Part shown: in pieces, positions 36,141-49,607 of the stretch
Layout of the letters: every line of letters starts with the position of its first letter
Numbering within the stretch: the first letter of the stretch is position 1
From: Pseudorasbora parva
Lineage: Eukaryota > Chordata > Actinopteri > Cypriniformes > Gobionidae
NCBI RefSeq assembly: GCF_024679245.1
Contig: NC_090187.1
Location: 27,063,815-27,127,814, forward strand
Reading direction: 5' to 3'
Length of the DNA: 64,000 nucleotides
Notes under the pieces: model-generated
What the model saw: the letters and a program-made list of their open reading frames with translations, nothing else
Databases searched by the model: none
What the model was told of the DNA's origin: nothing
Position numbers and translations under genes: made by a program

Positions 36141-37165
36141 AGGTGTCATGAACTGGCTTTAAAAAAATTTATACTGTTGTCTGAGGTCAACTAATGATGT
36201 TTGTGTGTTTTTTTACATTCAAAAACATCATAACTAATACGTAATATGCTATTTTCTACACTGGTTTTGAGGCTCTCTCCAAAACGCTGGGTTTTTATAA
36301 GCGTGACGCACTGGAGATTTGGAAGTAAACGCCCACGGCTAGGATTGGAAAAGATTTGCATATTTAATAAGCTTAAGCTCCCCTGTCAGTTCATGAGGGA
36401 GAGGAGAGATTGAGGGAGAAGCGGCAACCGGAATGATTTTCTCGATCACAGGGCTCGTAAACGTCTTTATCAAACAAACACAATGATTTATGTCTCATTC
36501 ACCCGCGATTGATTGGACTATTATTTTTACATTACAAATAACCCGCACGATCGGTTGATATAAGCGCGAACTGCGCGTGCACACACACACACACACACAC
36601 ACATGCGCGCGCTTCAAATGTCAAGTTGAGAGAGACAACAGCACAGATCAAGAACGGAATATAATGAGATTCATCGGCCTGCCGGGCTTTGCGAGCCCTG
36701 GCCCATACGTGTCTGAGTCCAGCGTGCTAAAGGTATGTTCTGTTAGACACGTACACATAAGCAAAACGATCTATAACAGTGCAGTACTATTACAAATAAA
36801 AACATGTTTTACTCACATAAGTGTGTTGCACCATTCCTGTCCGATCCAAATCCAGCATCGACCAGATATTTTTTTTACAAACTATTCCGCAGTGAAATGA
36901 AGTGAACATGTCTTCCCCACGTGAGCTGGAACTTAAAAATAAAGTTCAACCACTCATTCCTAAAATTAGGATCCGAAGGAAGCTTATGCAGTGACTGTGT
37001 TCTTCCACAACCAGGAATAGCGCAACATCTTGCTATCTTCCTGTGCATGTTTATTGTTGTTGGCTAGCTAGCAAAAGCCGATCATTAGACGTGCTGTAGA
37101 GGTGTGTTTTGTAGCGCTATGACGTAAGAATGAAGCACAAGATCGTTTTCTGGGCCTGGTGTCTA
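36141..37165. mobile_element. Left part of a TTAA-type element (AGGTGTCATGAACTGGC family)
   Basis: It starts AGGTGTCATGAACTGGC after TTAA (36137-36140) and contains TTTGCATATTTAATAAGCTT and a 12-unit AC tract at about 36578-36602. I could not find the inverted right end, so the stated end is approximate. The short frame at 36577-36900 is not recognisable. Confidence 0.5.
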
Positions 37166-37184
37166 TAAAAGCTTTTCTTTGACT

Positions 37185-37270
37185 ATTTATTTATTGATTT
37201 ATTTATTTATTTGTTTGTTTGTTTGTTTGTTTGTTTGTTTGTTCGTTCGTTTATTTATTTATTTATTTAA
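37185..37270. repeat. (TTTA)/(GTTT) tetranucleotide tract
   Basis: Runs of ATTT, GTTT, GTTC and again ATTT follow one another, a compound array with blockwise variant units. Confidence 0.9.
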
Positions 37271-37273
37271 TGT

Positions 37274-37970
37274 AAAGAGTTCACTCTTCCTGAAATGTTA
37301 ACCTAAGTGCTTTATGAGGGAACATTTCAATTATATTGAATTTTACAGAGAATTTGAGATTGAAAGGTTATTCGTGGAACTATGGAAAATATTCTTTAAA
37401 AGGCTATACTTTTTTTTTTTTTTTTACCGATTGGAACCTTTGCAGAACACACATTTTATACCTTCAAGTGTTTACATCTTTTCCTCATTCTGACTCTTTG
37501 ATATGGAAATAGGCATAGTGTGCTCACATAGATGCATGCATTAAACATATTACAATTAATGCTAAGAGTTAAAATGACATTATAATTGCTGTTTTCTAGG
37601 GAACTGCCTCAGGATGTGTTGGACTGTGTGTGTGTGTGTGTGTGTCTTCTCTGAGCGCTTTCTCCCCTGGGCTCACTCTTCACAGGTGCACTGAGCTTAA
37701 CCTACACTGACCCTTCTTAATGAAGCACTCTGGGGCTTCCTGTGACCCCTCACCTCTCTCTTTAACCTCTTTCTCTGTCTGCGCGCACACAGTGGACATT
37801 AGCATGACGAGCCTTGAGGATACAATAGCTTAAAAACAGCAGGACAGGAAGTTTGTGTGATCGAGCCAATGATATGTCTTGAAAGAGGATGGAAATTTAA
37901 AGAAAGGCTATTGATTGAGATATTTGCATTTTGATTACAGCAGGATAAACATTCACTAGTATAAAATTTA
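37274..37970. other. No gene recognised
   Basis: A poly-T run at 37411-37425 and a GT tract at 37626-37645 are present. The rest is unique sequence without gene evidence. Confidence 0.45.
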
Positions 37971-37973
37971 ACC

Positions 37974-38190
<217 letters not shown>

Positions 38191-38223
38191 AATATATATA
38201 TTTGTATATATACTGTTATATAT

Positions 38224-38553
38224 ACAGAAGTATTAGGACACCCCGCCAACAGCAACTCACCCGTGAAGTGATGGGCCATGTAAAATCACAGAGTGGGGTC
38301 AGCACATGCTGAGGCACACAGTGCTCAGAAGTCACCAACTTTCTGCAGTCGATAGGTACAGACCTCCAAACTTTGTGTGGCCTTCAGATTAGCTCAGGAA
38401 CAGTGGGTAGAGAGCTTCATGGAATGGCCGAGCAGCTGCATCCAAGCCTTACATCAGCAAGTGCAATGCAAAGCATTGAATGCAGATCGGAGGTCATTAA
38501 AGTTCATGTGCATGTAAAGGCAGGCGCCTTAAAACGTTTTACAATATAGTGTA
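38224..38553 (+). mobile_element. Internally deleted Tc1-like element
   Basis: It contains ACCTCCAAACTTTGTGTGGC, AGCTGCATCCAAGCCTTACA and GTGCAATGCAAAGCATTGAA, then jumps to the 3' end TTCATGTGCATGTAAAGGCA. These are parts of the transposase gene and 3' region of the Tc1 family also present at 51221-52080. The whole catalytic core is deleted, leaving about 330 bp. Confidence 0.75.
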
Positions 38554-39080
38554 GCTTGGAGTGGAATGAGTTCCCTTTTTAAACGAAAATACTTTAAATC
38601 AAAATCAAGGGTTAACCCTGAATATCCATTTCTTTCTATTTAATCTTACTGACATTTGGAATTACTTTCAGTTTTTAAATTATGACCCATGCCACAGAAA
38701 GAGGGAGAGAGAGAGACATTGAATCTGGGTTAGTTAGGAGTACTGGTCTGATTAGTTTGTGGAGATTTACTGTGGGACTGCTGGTGTTTTTATTGGTGTC
38801 AGTAAGTCATATGACCATGTGGCCCTTTCTTTCCAGAGTGCTTCTTGATGTGCAGCGTTAATAAATTGTACGCATTTCTAATGAGTCCAGTCTGTTTTAG
38901 ATCTTTCATATAGGCCTACTTTCCTCTGATGTGTGACACACACACATACATTTAAACAATTTATAAGATTTTCTGCCTGCCATGACATCAGTAACAGAGG
39001 GTCAGAGAGGTGACTGCTCAGTTCAGAGGGTATAAACCTGGAAATGAAATGAAAGAAAGGCATAAAAATCAATCAAAGAA
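38554..39080. other. No gene recognised
   Basis: Unique sequence between two tetranucleotide arrays, with no exon or element. Confidence 0.45.
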
Positions 39081-39081
39081 A

Positions 39082-39272
<191 letters not shown>

Positions 39273-39439
39273 GAGCATTCTAGCGTTGTTTCGAGCTATA
39301 TGTCTAGCGTTCTAGTGATCTAATGTTCTAGCGATCTAGCATTCTATCGATATATCTATATCTTTTTAACATTCTAACGGTCAATCTATCTAGTAATAGT
39401 GTTCTTCTATCTAGCATTCTAATTAGCATTGTATCTATC

Positions 39440-40715
39440 GATTGATCTCTCTATTGATCTATATACTTGCCAACAATTGCTGAGCTACTGTTAAAATATT
39501 TCTTGGAATAAACATTTGTCAACCTTTAAAAATGTGTGACATTTCACCAAAGGTGTACCCCCCTACCCCCTCCCATTGTATTATGTTCCTCTTACTAGAA
39601 GAAAAAAAAGTGAAGAAATCAAAACAGTGCCTTTTTATATTTGTCAGACACTCTCTCAACAGTATATGCAGTGAACTTAGTGAGAGAGATGTGAACTGGA
39701 AAGCGGTATATGTGGTGATTAGAGCCCTGCACATGTAAAAGAAACTTTAATGGTGGCGATATCTTTCTGTAATGAGGCTGATAACAAGGTTGTATTTGTG
39801 CCTCAGCACGCCAGTACCTGCACTGTGACTTTAACAAGACTAAATGTGGCACCAATTTAAACCACAGCTTTTACACACACACACACACATAAAGTTAGAA
39901 ACATGTTCATTGAATACAGCTTTGCCTGGAAATGCCATTATAGAGCCACTTTGGATGCTGCTGTAAATGTGCTGCCTGCTTTACAATGCATGTATTATTT
40001 CCTAATTGAAACTGAAAAGGGTTATGTATGGCAACAGTCAGTAGGCCTGACATACAATGCACATTGTGTGCATGTAATCAGCCAGTCCTTAAAATGTATG
40101 GCGCGAATGGTGCTGAGAGTGTTAACACACACCTTTGCTAAACCAGCCTTTCACTAATGACCTCCTTAGAGACACACAAATACACACACACACATCCACT
40201 CTGCTCCCACGCCGCTAATGACTTTGAATTGTTCATAATTGTTTTTCCATTAAAGTTTGCTTTTCAAATGACTGCATCCTGATGTGGAGCAAAGCGGTCA
40301 TATGATTAATGGAATTATTTTTATGGTGCTTGGATTGGACTAATTAATAAAATACAGAATATAAAAGCAGTTTGGCTGTGGTACCATTGTTTTATATCTT
40401 ATAGAACAGTAGCTGAATCCTAACATTTTTTATTATGATGTATTAATTTATTTGTTTAAACCTCTGAAATTAATGAGAGTTTAATTCTTGACAGTTTTGT
40501 AACTTGATGTATTTATTGTGTGTTAGTAGGGCTACATAAATCTAAGAGATCAAAGATAAGATATGCATATGTTTCTTATTCGGTACATACATGTTATGTT
40601 CCAATACAAAAAAAGTATCTTGAAGCGAAGTCAGGAAATCAGCCATTTTAACTCATTTTCCTGTCCTGAACATAGCGCCACCTGCTGGCAACAGGAAGTG
40701 ACATGTTTAAGACTG
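39440..40715. other. Non-repetitive DNA; candidate conserved non-coding block
   Basis: I see no transposon here apart from two short AC tracts. The 40205-40375 part is AT-rich with homeodomain-like cores (CTAATGACTT, TTCATAATTG, GATTAATGG, GACTAATTAAT). This could be a conserved regulatory block, but only alignment to other fish would show it. Confidence 0.3.
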
Positions 40716-40724
40716 CCATGGAAG

Positions 40725-40855
40725 CCAGCAACATGATTAAAAGCGTCAGCAAATGTTAAATAGACTAGCAAAATACTAGCCTATTTTAAATCTAGCCTAT
40801 TTAAAATGCTAGCCTATGCATGTTAAAACATGCTAGCAGCCAAGGGCGTAGATTT
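40725..40855. repeat. ATGCTAGC-rich cyprinid repeat
   Basis: Overlapping CTAGC/GCTAG phrases (ACTAGCAAAATACTAGCC, AAATGCTAGCC, ACATGCTAGCAG) form an irregular repeat. It is followed by GGGCGTAGATTTGGTTT, which resembles a hAT end. Confidence 0.5.
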
Positions 40856-40907
40856 GGTTTGAACATCGAGGGGTTGGACGTTGGTATGCTGCCAGTTATT
40901 TATTTAT

Positions 40908-41118
<211 letters not shown>

Positions 41119-41299
41119 CGCTTTAACTGATTACAAATTCAACATATACAAATATGAAAGAGACAACATTTAGACTTTTAAGATTTTTACATTCCACCTT
41201 AATGCATTTTAACTTTACAAAGCTGCTGTTTTTCTGTTTCCTATTTTATTTTATTGGTTGAATGGCATCTTCTTTACCTGATCACCTGCTCCTCCTCTA

Positions 41300-41573
41300 T
41301 GGAAGTAAAACTTATTTTACACTGAATCTTTTGAGACATTAATTTTTTTTTACACTGAATTTTTTGAGACGTTCAATTTCTTTTTACACTGAATTTTTTT
41401 TAAACATTGAAAAAATGTCATAGGCAAAAAAAAACAGAGCTAGAAATTCGATGGCTTTTAAAATTCAAAGTCTGATTTAGATGCAAGATAAAATTCAGTG
41501 TTAAAAATTCGATGTAAAAAAATTCAGTGCTAAAAATTAGAATTCAAAATCCAGTGGCACAGTTTTACTTCCA
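41300..41573. mobile_element. TA-flanked MITE (TGGAAGTAAAAC family)
   Basis: TGGAAGTAAAAC and GTTTTACTTCCA are exact inverted ends between TA dinucleotides (41298-41299 and 41574-41575), as in Tc1/mariner elements. The 274-bp body holds three or four direct copies of TTTTTACACTGAATTTTTT and, inverted, AAAAATTCAGTGT. Confidence 0.75.
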
Positions 41574-41579
41574 TACCCT

Positions 41580-44500
41580 CTGCTGACTTTTCTTCACTGC
41601 TGCTATATTTTACTCAAATCTGTTATAATAAAATGTTAAGAGATTATACACCTCTTAACATTATGAAATATGTGTATAATCATTCATAAAATTCTAACAT
41701 AGTAGATTATAAAAAGAAAGAAATTAAGTATTGAAACTGCCAGTAGGTGGCAGTGATACACTGTTTTAATGAGTGAGCCACTTAAATCGTTCATTCATCC
41801 AATTTGTTCAAAAGTCAGATTCAAGAAAACAAGAAGAAAACAAACACTGATGTGAATAAACTACGCGCCTGCTAGAAGCACTTAGCTACATGCTAAAAAG
41901 CATGCTATTTTTGCCATGAAACGGGAAGTTGTTGCAACTCAAGCATGCCCAATTTGCCCCAAACTTAACATGTTTAATAAGAGACCTGACCCGAAGAAAA
42001 TGTTGTCATAGCGCCACAAGCTGGCAGCAGGAAGTGTGGCAAATACAAATTAATTTAACATAGTCCTCCTATATTTACTTACTTGAATGCATATTACCCA
42101 CGCAACTTTTTTTCTTATAGCCACCGGGTGGGGGTGGCACCATGCAAGGGCCCTATCATCTCTGCATGCAGCTTTAATTGTTGTTATAGTCCCTTAAGGA
42201 TGCAATGCAATTGCAATCACTTTACAAAGGGATGTACATCCTTTTTAAGAGTGAACTGTTTGAGAGATACTTTGCGTGATCATAGGTTTGGGAAATTAAA
42301 AAGATAGCTAATTTTCACTTTTGATTGGTAAGTGTTTTTTTGGTAAGTTTTCAAATTTGTTGATTTCATTCAAATAATTGACTGGAGTTTCAACAAGCTA
42401 AGCTTTAGCTTTCAATCTCATGTCAGGTTTTTGTTGGTGGCACATTAATCTAAATTTGTCTTTAAAATGTCAATAGCCTCTTTGTTACAACAAGTTGCCT
42501 GTAATGTGTGTTGTTCATAGGGTGAATAGTGCTTTTTAATGGCATAAATCTCATTGAATACTCAGACTTAAAATGCACGCCTCTGCTTTCAAACATGAAT
42601 ATTTGTGCCTGTTGCTATACAATTTACATTACATTTGTCAAACGTTAATAAAACAAAAACTGAGGGTTTTGACAATATTATTGTAAATATAGCAATAATC
42701 AATTATACAACATATTGTCCCCCATAATTTGATGTAAATGTAGACAAATTTAATTAATTTGATGTAAATGTAGACAAATTTAATTAATTTGACAAATCCC
42801 ATTAATTATGCGGCTAAATGGTTTATAGGTCAGCATAAATCACTTAAAAATTGGGCTATACTGAGGTTGTAAAAACACTTTATGGGACACGAGCCACATA
42901 GCTACACAAATACATACTTACACATACATTAACATGCTCACATAGATGGTCGTGCACAACTATTTCAGTCTTTAATGGCATTTTCTGGTCAGACAGAATA
43001 GAAAGGGTCATCTCTAAAACAATTCCCCCCTGACCTGTTGAGTTTACTTAACCAGGGACAGACAGTTTATCGCTGAACAGTTCTCCCCACTCCACTGAGC
43101 ACAATTACAAACTACCGTCATTAGAGTCTCTCACAGGATACAGCTAGAAGTCCAACTGATTCATGTGAGGAATGTGGAACACACACACATACACAGTGAA
43201 TTCAGCATTCGCAAACACAAACATGCACTGTGCAGCCATTTGTGTTCATATCAAACAAATTAATTGTCAACAGGCACTTGCACTTTATTTGTTATACATT
43301 ATTTCAGAAAACAAGACTTAATATCTCGAGTCATTGCACGGTATATCATGATTTAAAAATGTTTCGATATTTGTACTGAAAAACAGTTACAGGAAAAGGG
43401 TTCTGCTCACAAATTTGTTACATATAGACATCTCAAAGGTGTACCCAAACTGTTCTTGTTTTAAACATAAATAAACGCCTGAGATTTACCTATGGGATCA
43501 ATGACATTTTTATATTATTTTAAGAAAGAAAACAAACCGTGTGGGTTATCACAGTCAACTTACAGATCTGGTTACAGATCTGATAGGTGCTCCAATGTAT
43601 TTTACTGGCAGGCAGCAGTATGGACGGCCTGTGGGGTCCTGAGCAGTTTTCCTCTAGAGTACAGATGGCCGATAAGGGGGAAGAAGCGTACAGCAGTTAG
43701 ACCGGACCACAGGCATTGCGTAAAAACCATGAGTATACTATGCTAAATTCTCTCTCTCTTTCTCATTGATGCCAATCTCTGTGGATGGAAGAAATACAGT
43801 ATTAAAAACACATATTCCAGAAAAGGGAGAGAGACTGGTTGGGAGGCTGGGTCAAAATGTTCTTATCTTGCTGAGTTATTAGTAGAGTCGACGCTGTAAT
43901 GAAGTCTTAATGCTGAGATCACTCCACAGCAATATACTGGCCAATGACAGCGTGCCTTAGGCAAAAACTGTTTCCAATGAAAAATTAATAAATGTGTATT
44001 CCAAGTCCTTGGCAATAAAGAACACTTGAGCCTTGAACATATTTGTAATCTTTAAATGCGGGGTGTAACTCTTGTTCTATAGATCATGGAGGATTGTTAG
44101 AAGACAGAAGAACGTGATGGAATCATCTTGTTGATTGGAAGAATATTGCTCAGAGTGTTCAGAAATTAGACAACTGCACTGGAAGTATTGAAGGATTTAC
44201 AAAGGATGTTGTGTCCGTATCAGTATCTGCCAGGATTCACACTCATTTTGTGAACTCTCTGACCATTCTTTCTTACGTAACTAACACTTCCTCCGCTAAC
44301 CTAGCCTGCAGTCATTGTTTAATGCTGAAACTTGAATCGACACAACTTGGTGCTTAACTTCTATATAGTACGCTGCAAAAAAAGTTCTTTAATTTTTTTC
44401 CAGTGTTGCCCATTTGTCAGATGGACAGGGTGGAAGGACCGCTAGATGATTAGCTAAACCAGCCGAACAACAGAGCAACATCAAACCACTTTTTTAAAGT

Positions 44501-44790
44501 CAGCGTAAAACAGAAGTTACGATAGTATTTTCTTCCCTATTGTGACGTATCTCCCAGTGAAACAGCTTCTCAAACAAGTAAAATTTGGGATGGGACTTGA
44601 TTTTATCTATTGGGAATTGGTTGAACTATGTGATTTGCTATTTCTGTGATCTCATGTGAGTGACAGGTTATCCCGCCCTTGTGTCATTAAATACGTCATC
44701 AGAGAAGAGAAGACATGTCTTTGAAAGATGGAGGGGAAGTTATTTAAGATTATAAGGATGTGCACAGGTAAATAATTTAATAAATAATGT
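41580..44790. other. No gene recognised
   Basis: Long AT-rich stretch. The only repeat seen is an exact tandem duplication of a 30-bp unit (AATTTGATGTAAATGTAGAC...) at about 42727-42787. Short frames at 42083, 43492 and elsewhere have no recognisable domain. Confidence 0.45.
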
Positions 44791-44793
44791 TAG

Positions 44794-45934
44794 TGTGCTT
44801 TCATTGGCTTTCACACTTGGTTCGATTGCCTGGACCAAACCTGAGTTCGATTGCTCCTCCTTCCCCCTCCTGAACTGTGTTCATATTATATTATTTGGTC
44901 CGAACCGGGGGTCCATTTGCGTCATCAAAGCAGCAGCTGTTTATCCGGTTGCTTAGTAACGACAGTGAGCATGAAGGCGGCGAAATGCATAGCGTTGCTC
45001 CCGTTATTTTTTTTTTATTTTAGTTTTTGAACCTTTGGTTTTGTTTCCAAAGCTTCAGTACGTAATGGCACTTGCATCTATCTGCCGCGAATGCACTGCA
45101 AATGCTCTAAAGAATGCTGAAGACGAGCAGATATGAGATCTACAGCTCTCTGCTTGCAGTATGTCAGTGACGCTCATAAGGTAGATGAGTAGCCTAGAAA
45201 TCTAGAACTCTCAATACCCTTCTGAGCTGTATTCGCCTAACTTTTGTCGGGCCAATCACATCGTGTACACAGTCGGTGGGCGGGGCCAAAATGACGACGG
45301 CAGAGTTACGTTTGCGTGCTTCTAGTAAACACAGAAACTGACGAACAGCGGCCTTTCGAATCAGCTTTGACCGTGACTCTGGAAGACTTGGAGTTAAGCT
45401 TTTCTCTGAGAAAAGAACGGCACTGAAGTCATTCTTAAAAAGGGAAGATGTGTTCGGAGTTTTGCCGAATGGATACAGCGAATGTTTAATCTATCAACGA
45501 GCTCTGTTTCACCGTCGTTGCTCTGGTTGGTTGTAGCGCTATCCTATCGCGTGCAAGGGGAGTTTGAAAGACAACCATTTATCCCGCCCCTCGGATTGAG
45601 CCCTGTCTATGGTGAGTTTTCAGACCAAACATCTTGATGTGGGTCTGGCTTTTCAGGCTAGTAGATGAGTGAAACACACACAAAACACACTTTTATCAAA
45701 TCATACGTCATCAATAGCGGTTCACTTCCGCGATTTAGTATGATTGCATTCACTTCAGCAACAAACCGTGCCGGAGTTCACATGAACCGTGAGTTCACAT
45801 GCATTCCCATATGTGATAGCACCTTTTTTAAGCGGACTCGGGTATGGTTTGCGGTTTCACATCACTCAAACGATCCAAACTCTTACGTCAATCGAACCCG
45901 GGTATGCATCAAATGTGCTAGTGAGAAAGCACCC
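44794..45934. mobile_element. TTAA-type element carrying a family C insertion
   Basis: The inverted ends are TGTGCTTTCATTGGCTTTCA and, inverse, GGTGCTTTCTCACTAGCACA. Flanks are TTAG (44790-44793, probably decayed TTAA) and TTAA (45935-45938). TTCGATTGCCTGGACC/GGTCCGAACC sequences near the left are answered by CGATCCAAACTC and TCGAACCCGG on the right. Family C (45190-45660) is inserted inside. There is no coding sequence. Confidence 0.6.
45190..45660. mobile_element. Nonautonomous TIR element, family C, with 9-bp TSD
   Basis: GTAGATGAG occurs exactly at 45181-45189 and 45661-45669. The ends TAGCCTAGAAA and TTTTCAGGCTA are near-inverse. The 471-bp body contains GTCGGTGGGCGGGGCC and ACATCTTGATGTGGGTCTGG. 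A 9-bp duplication suggests a Mutator-like or related element, but an 8-bp hAT reading is possible if one matching base is chance. Confidence 0.75.
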
Positions 45935-46470
45935 TTAAATTCCATAAAAAATAAGAATAGTCAATTTTGATAGTGAATGTATTTTTAAGGTTTTTGACTT
46001 TTTTATTTTTAATTCGTCATCTTTAGCTTCCCTTCCTCCCTCAGTTGAAATGGCTATCTGTCCATCATAGTAACGCCCAGGCCACAGAAGGGCCACCAGA
46101 CAGTAAGTACCAGTGGGAGGAGGACAAAGCCCAGTGGTCTCTGTCAGTCACTAGTTAGGCAGGAAGTGCCAGTCCCATGTTTCTCACCCTCGTTTCCTCT
46201 CTGTCACAAGCTGTGGGACTTTGACCTAATGCCACTGCAGCCCCACTGGCTCAGAACAGCTGCCAGTATGACAAGAGAAAAGACTGGAGGGGTGGGCAGG
46301 GGAAAAGGAGAAGGGAGGACTTTTCTACTGTGCAGTACATTTTCATGATCCATCTGTCTTTATACACTCGATCAAACATAAAAATATTAAAATAAATCAT
46401 ATTATTTTTTTTATCACAAATAACAGAACTTTTAAAGTGCTTTATATTTTGTAAATAAGAATTTTAGTAT

Positions 46471-46622
46471 CCATCCATCCATCCATCCATCCATCCATCC
46501 ATCCATCCATCCATCCATCCATCCATCCATCCATCCATCCACCCATCCATCCATCCATCCATCCATCCATCCATCCATTCCTCCATCCATCCATCCATCC
46601 ATCCATTCCTCCATCCATCCAT
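46471..46622. repeat. (CATC)n microsatellite
   Basis: CATC units with scattered CACC and CCTC variants. The opposite strand gives the spurious WMDGWMDG frame. Confidence 0.95.
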
Positions 46623-48985
46623 CAAAATCTTTCTCTTATCCAAATGTTTCATTTTTTCATATTATTTACAATTTTAATCTATAGGTTTTTCCTCTTCAGT
46701 AACAGTTTCAGTCCTTTTTTTAAATACCCCTTACATTTTTGTAAATACATTTTAATTTTAATTGATTTAATTTACTTACTAAGTACACGTTTAAAAAACA
46801 TGTGAACATATTATTTATATTTTAAATCAATGTATAGGAAGTCAATACGTTTTCCTGTGTCCTCAAAATCAGTTTTCATCCTTTTAAAAATATATATATA
46901 TATTCCTTTAACTTACAAATACCCCCCACCCCCAATGCCAGTTTTGTTGTGACATCATCCTCCAGGAAGACACATCATTTTGGAGGGAAAACAACAGCAA
47001 TAACATAAGTAAGTATTAGCATTTAATATATTTTGATCCTTCTATTTTCTTGCCAAATAATCAAATTATAATTGACAATGAAGTGTCTGATCTTGACAAA
47101 ACCATATTTCTAAAAGTCAGCCATATTTTATAGAAATACCTTCTAAAATTACAGGACAAACACACAGTGTTCACTTTGCAAAAGTTAGAGAGTTCAATAG
47201 GTACTGCATAACAGGAATGACCCAGGAGTTGTCTCATTATTCTGATTTGAAGAGGCTGGGGATATTCAAACTAATTAAATGGAGGTGAAGACTTAATATG
47301 ATTGACAAAAGGGAGAAAGGTTAAGTGTGTTATTTTCAGTGGAATACCATTGCCTACAGATCATCTCAGTGCAAATGAAAATGAATACCCTCAGCTGACT
47401 GGGTAATTGAATCAGCTAGCATGGTTTTTTATATGGTTCACGAGGAAAAGTGTCCATTGGGTTTCATGCCAAAGTGGAAAAGCCCAAGGCATGGGTGAAA
47501 TCAGAGCACAAGAGAGAGGAAAGGATGGGAAGGAAAGGTGAAGACCTTGACGTGTGGATTGTGGGAACATTACAGCAACAAACATCCACCTTTGTGTTTT
47601 ATTCAAAGGGCTGGAGGGTTAAGTTTAGTGTGAGGACACTTTAGGTTAAAATGTGTGATTGTAAAGATTAAGTATGACATTTCTTTAATGATAAAATATG
47701 CTTATCCGAGCTAACATGCAGCTGGTTCTCTTATAACATTTAAACAAATGTAAAGCGTCCAAGTTAGTCCAAAACAGCAACATTGGTTCAACCAATAGAA
47801 TGAATTTGGGTGGTGTTTTATATTTGCCTGGACCAATGACATTGAAGGTTGCTTTAAAACAAAATTAATTTATTTTAATTCACAGACATTATTCATTAAT
47901 AATCACTGCATGTGATTGTGATGTGTGCTCCTGCAAAAAATCATAGCTGTTTTATTTTTAGTTATTTCTTTATAATAAATGTTATAATTGTATGATATAA
48001 CGACAGCTTTCGTTAACACCCAGTGTCTCTGTGCAGACATTCATTAGGGGTGTTTATCTGGGCGAGATCTGACACAGTGGTTGAAGTTTTGAACATAACC
48101 CTAAAGCTTAATTTAATACAAATGGATGATTTTAGAACATATTGAACATTTCTGAACCGGTGGGCAATTCCTGTCAGTTCTTATAATCTTTCTAAACACC
48201 CCAAGTGCATATTTAAAGTATCAAAGCCAACATACTGTAAGTATGTGCTTAAGCCTTTCCATGCGCAACATGGAATAGTTTGCCCATATATGATATATTG
48301 CATGCAGCTCATCTCTCTTCTAGTAAACTTACTGCTAGGCATTAATTTTGAGCTTTTATGGCTTGGTTTTAAGTCACAGGGATGTTAAGCTAAACACATT
48401 TTTAACACCTGCACCATTACTCAGAACACCTTACAGCTTTTTTCTGACATATTTTAGTGGCACACACACACACACACTTCCCCCAATATCAAGGCACAAG
48501 CAAGAGTGTGTCCACCAGCTGGCTAATATTACACTTTAAACACATTTTCTCTGCAACTATTTTCCAAACATCCCCTGCAGGTCAGAAGCAATCTCCCTTC
48601 TATTATCTCTCCATTCTCCATTTCCATCCTCCTTAGTTCTCTTTTTCCTAAAAATTCATATATAATGTATAGTTTTGTATTTTGCTCCACATGCACCCAG
48701 AAATCTCACTCTGGGATGTATATATAAAATCTCTCAGAGTCACTAAAGTATTTGATTTACTCAGCTGAAGTAGCATTTGATATTTTCAAAACTGCAAAGA
48801 AAGATAATGGACAATTTTATTACTCACAGGTTGTTCTCTCATAGTTCAGGAGATCCAAAGTTCTAATTATGTTTCATCAACCAAACGAAGATAGGAACAT
48901 ATGAGACAAGCTTTGGCTTACAGTAAGAATGGAATAGAGCCATACTGTAAAATCAATGTGGATAGCACAGCTCAGATCATTAAAG
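46623..48985. other. No gene recognised
   Basis: Unique DNA with small AC and AT tracts. No element or exon could be supported. Confidence 0.45.
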
Positions 48986-48989
48986 ACAA

Positions 48990-49607
48990 GGCTCTATCAT
49001 ACACTCGGCGCAATATGACTCAAGGCGCAACACAAGTGTTTTTTTGCTAGTTTCAGCCTGACAGTTCTCATTTTCACATCCAGCACCACGTTGTTTAAAT
49101 AGCAAATGCACTTGCGCCCATCTGTTCTCTCATGGGCGTGCGTGCTGGTCTGAAAACAAGGTGTGTTCAGGCGCATTGTTTGCACGTTGCTATTTTGAGG
49201 CAACTAAAAACGATTGCGCCATTGACCAAAAAATACCAGGTCGAAAGTTAATAGCACAGTTCACAATGCGAGAACACTTATTAGACACACACAGTGACAC
49301 GCAGCAACACACAAAAATGTGTATATTAGAATAAAAGTATTAATCTCTGGAGAAGCTTTTAGTCTTTCCGCTCACAAATTCTGCCATGGTGCAAGCACTA
49401 CTGGCTTTTATAGGAAATGAGGGATTCCCTGATTGGTTTATTGCAAGTTACACCCAAAACACGCCCATAAGTGACTCATTAAGAGACTAGCAACCCTTTT
49501 GGACCTTTTGCTGAACATTTTTTCCATTGGTAATGTAGCAAAAGTGGATTCGGGCACACACTAAGTGCACCTTCAAACCATGCACTCAGAACATTAAAAT
49601 AGGGCCC
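48990..49607. mobile_element. Candidate hAT-like nonautonomous element (GGGC(C/T)CTAT ends)
   Basis: The left GGCTCTATCATACACT and right ATTAAAATAGGGCCC are weakly inverted, and AAGACA lies just outside both ends. The body is rich in GGCGCAA/TTGCGCC phrases, typical of a common cyprinid nonautonomous hAT group. The target duplication is imperfect. Confidence 0.5.
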
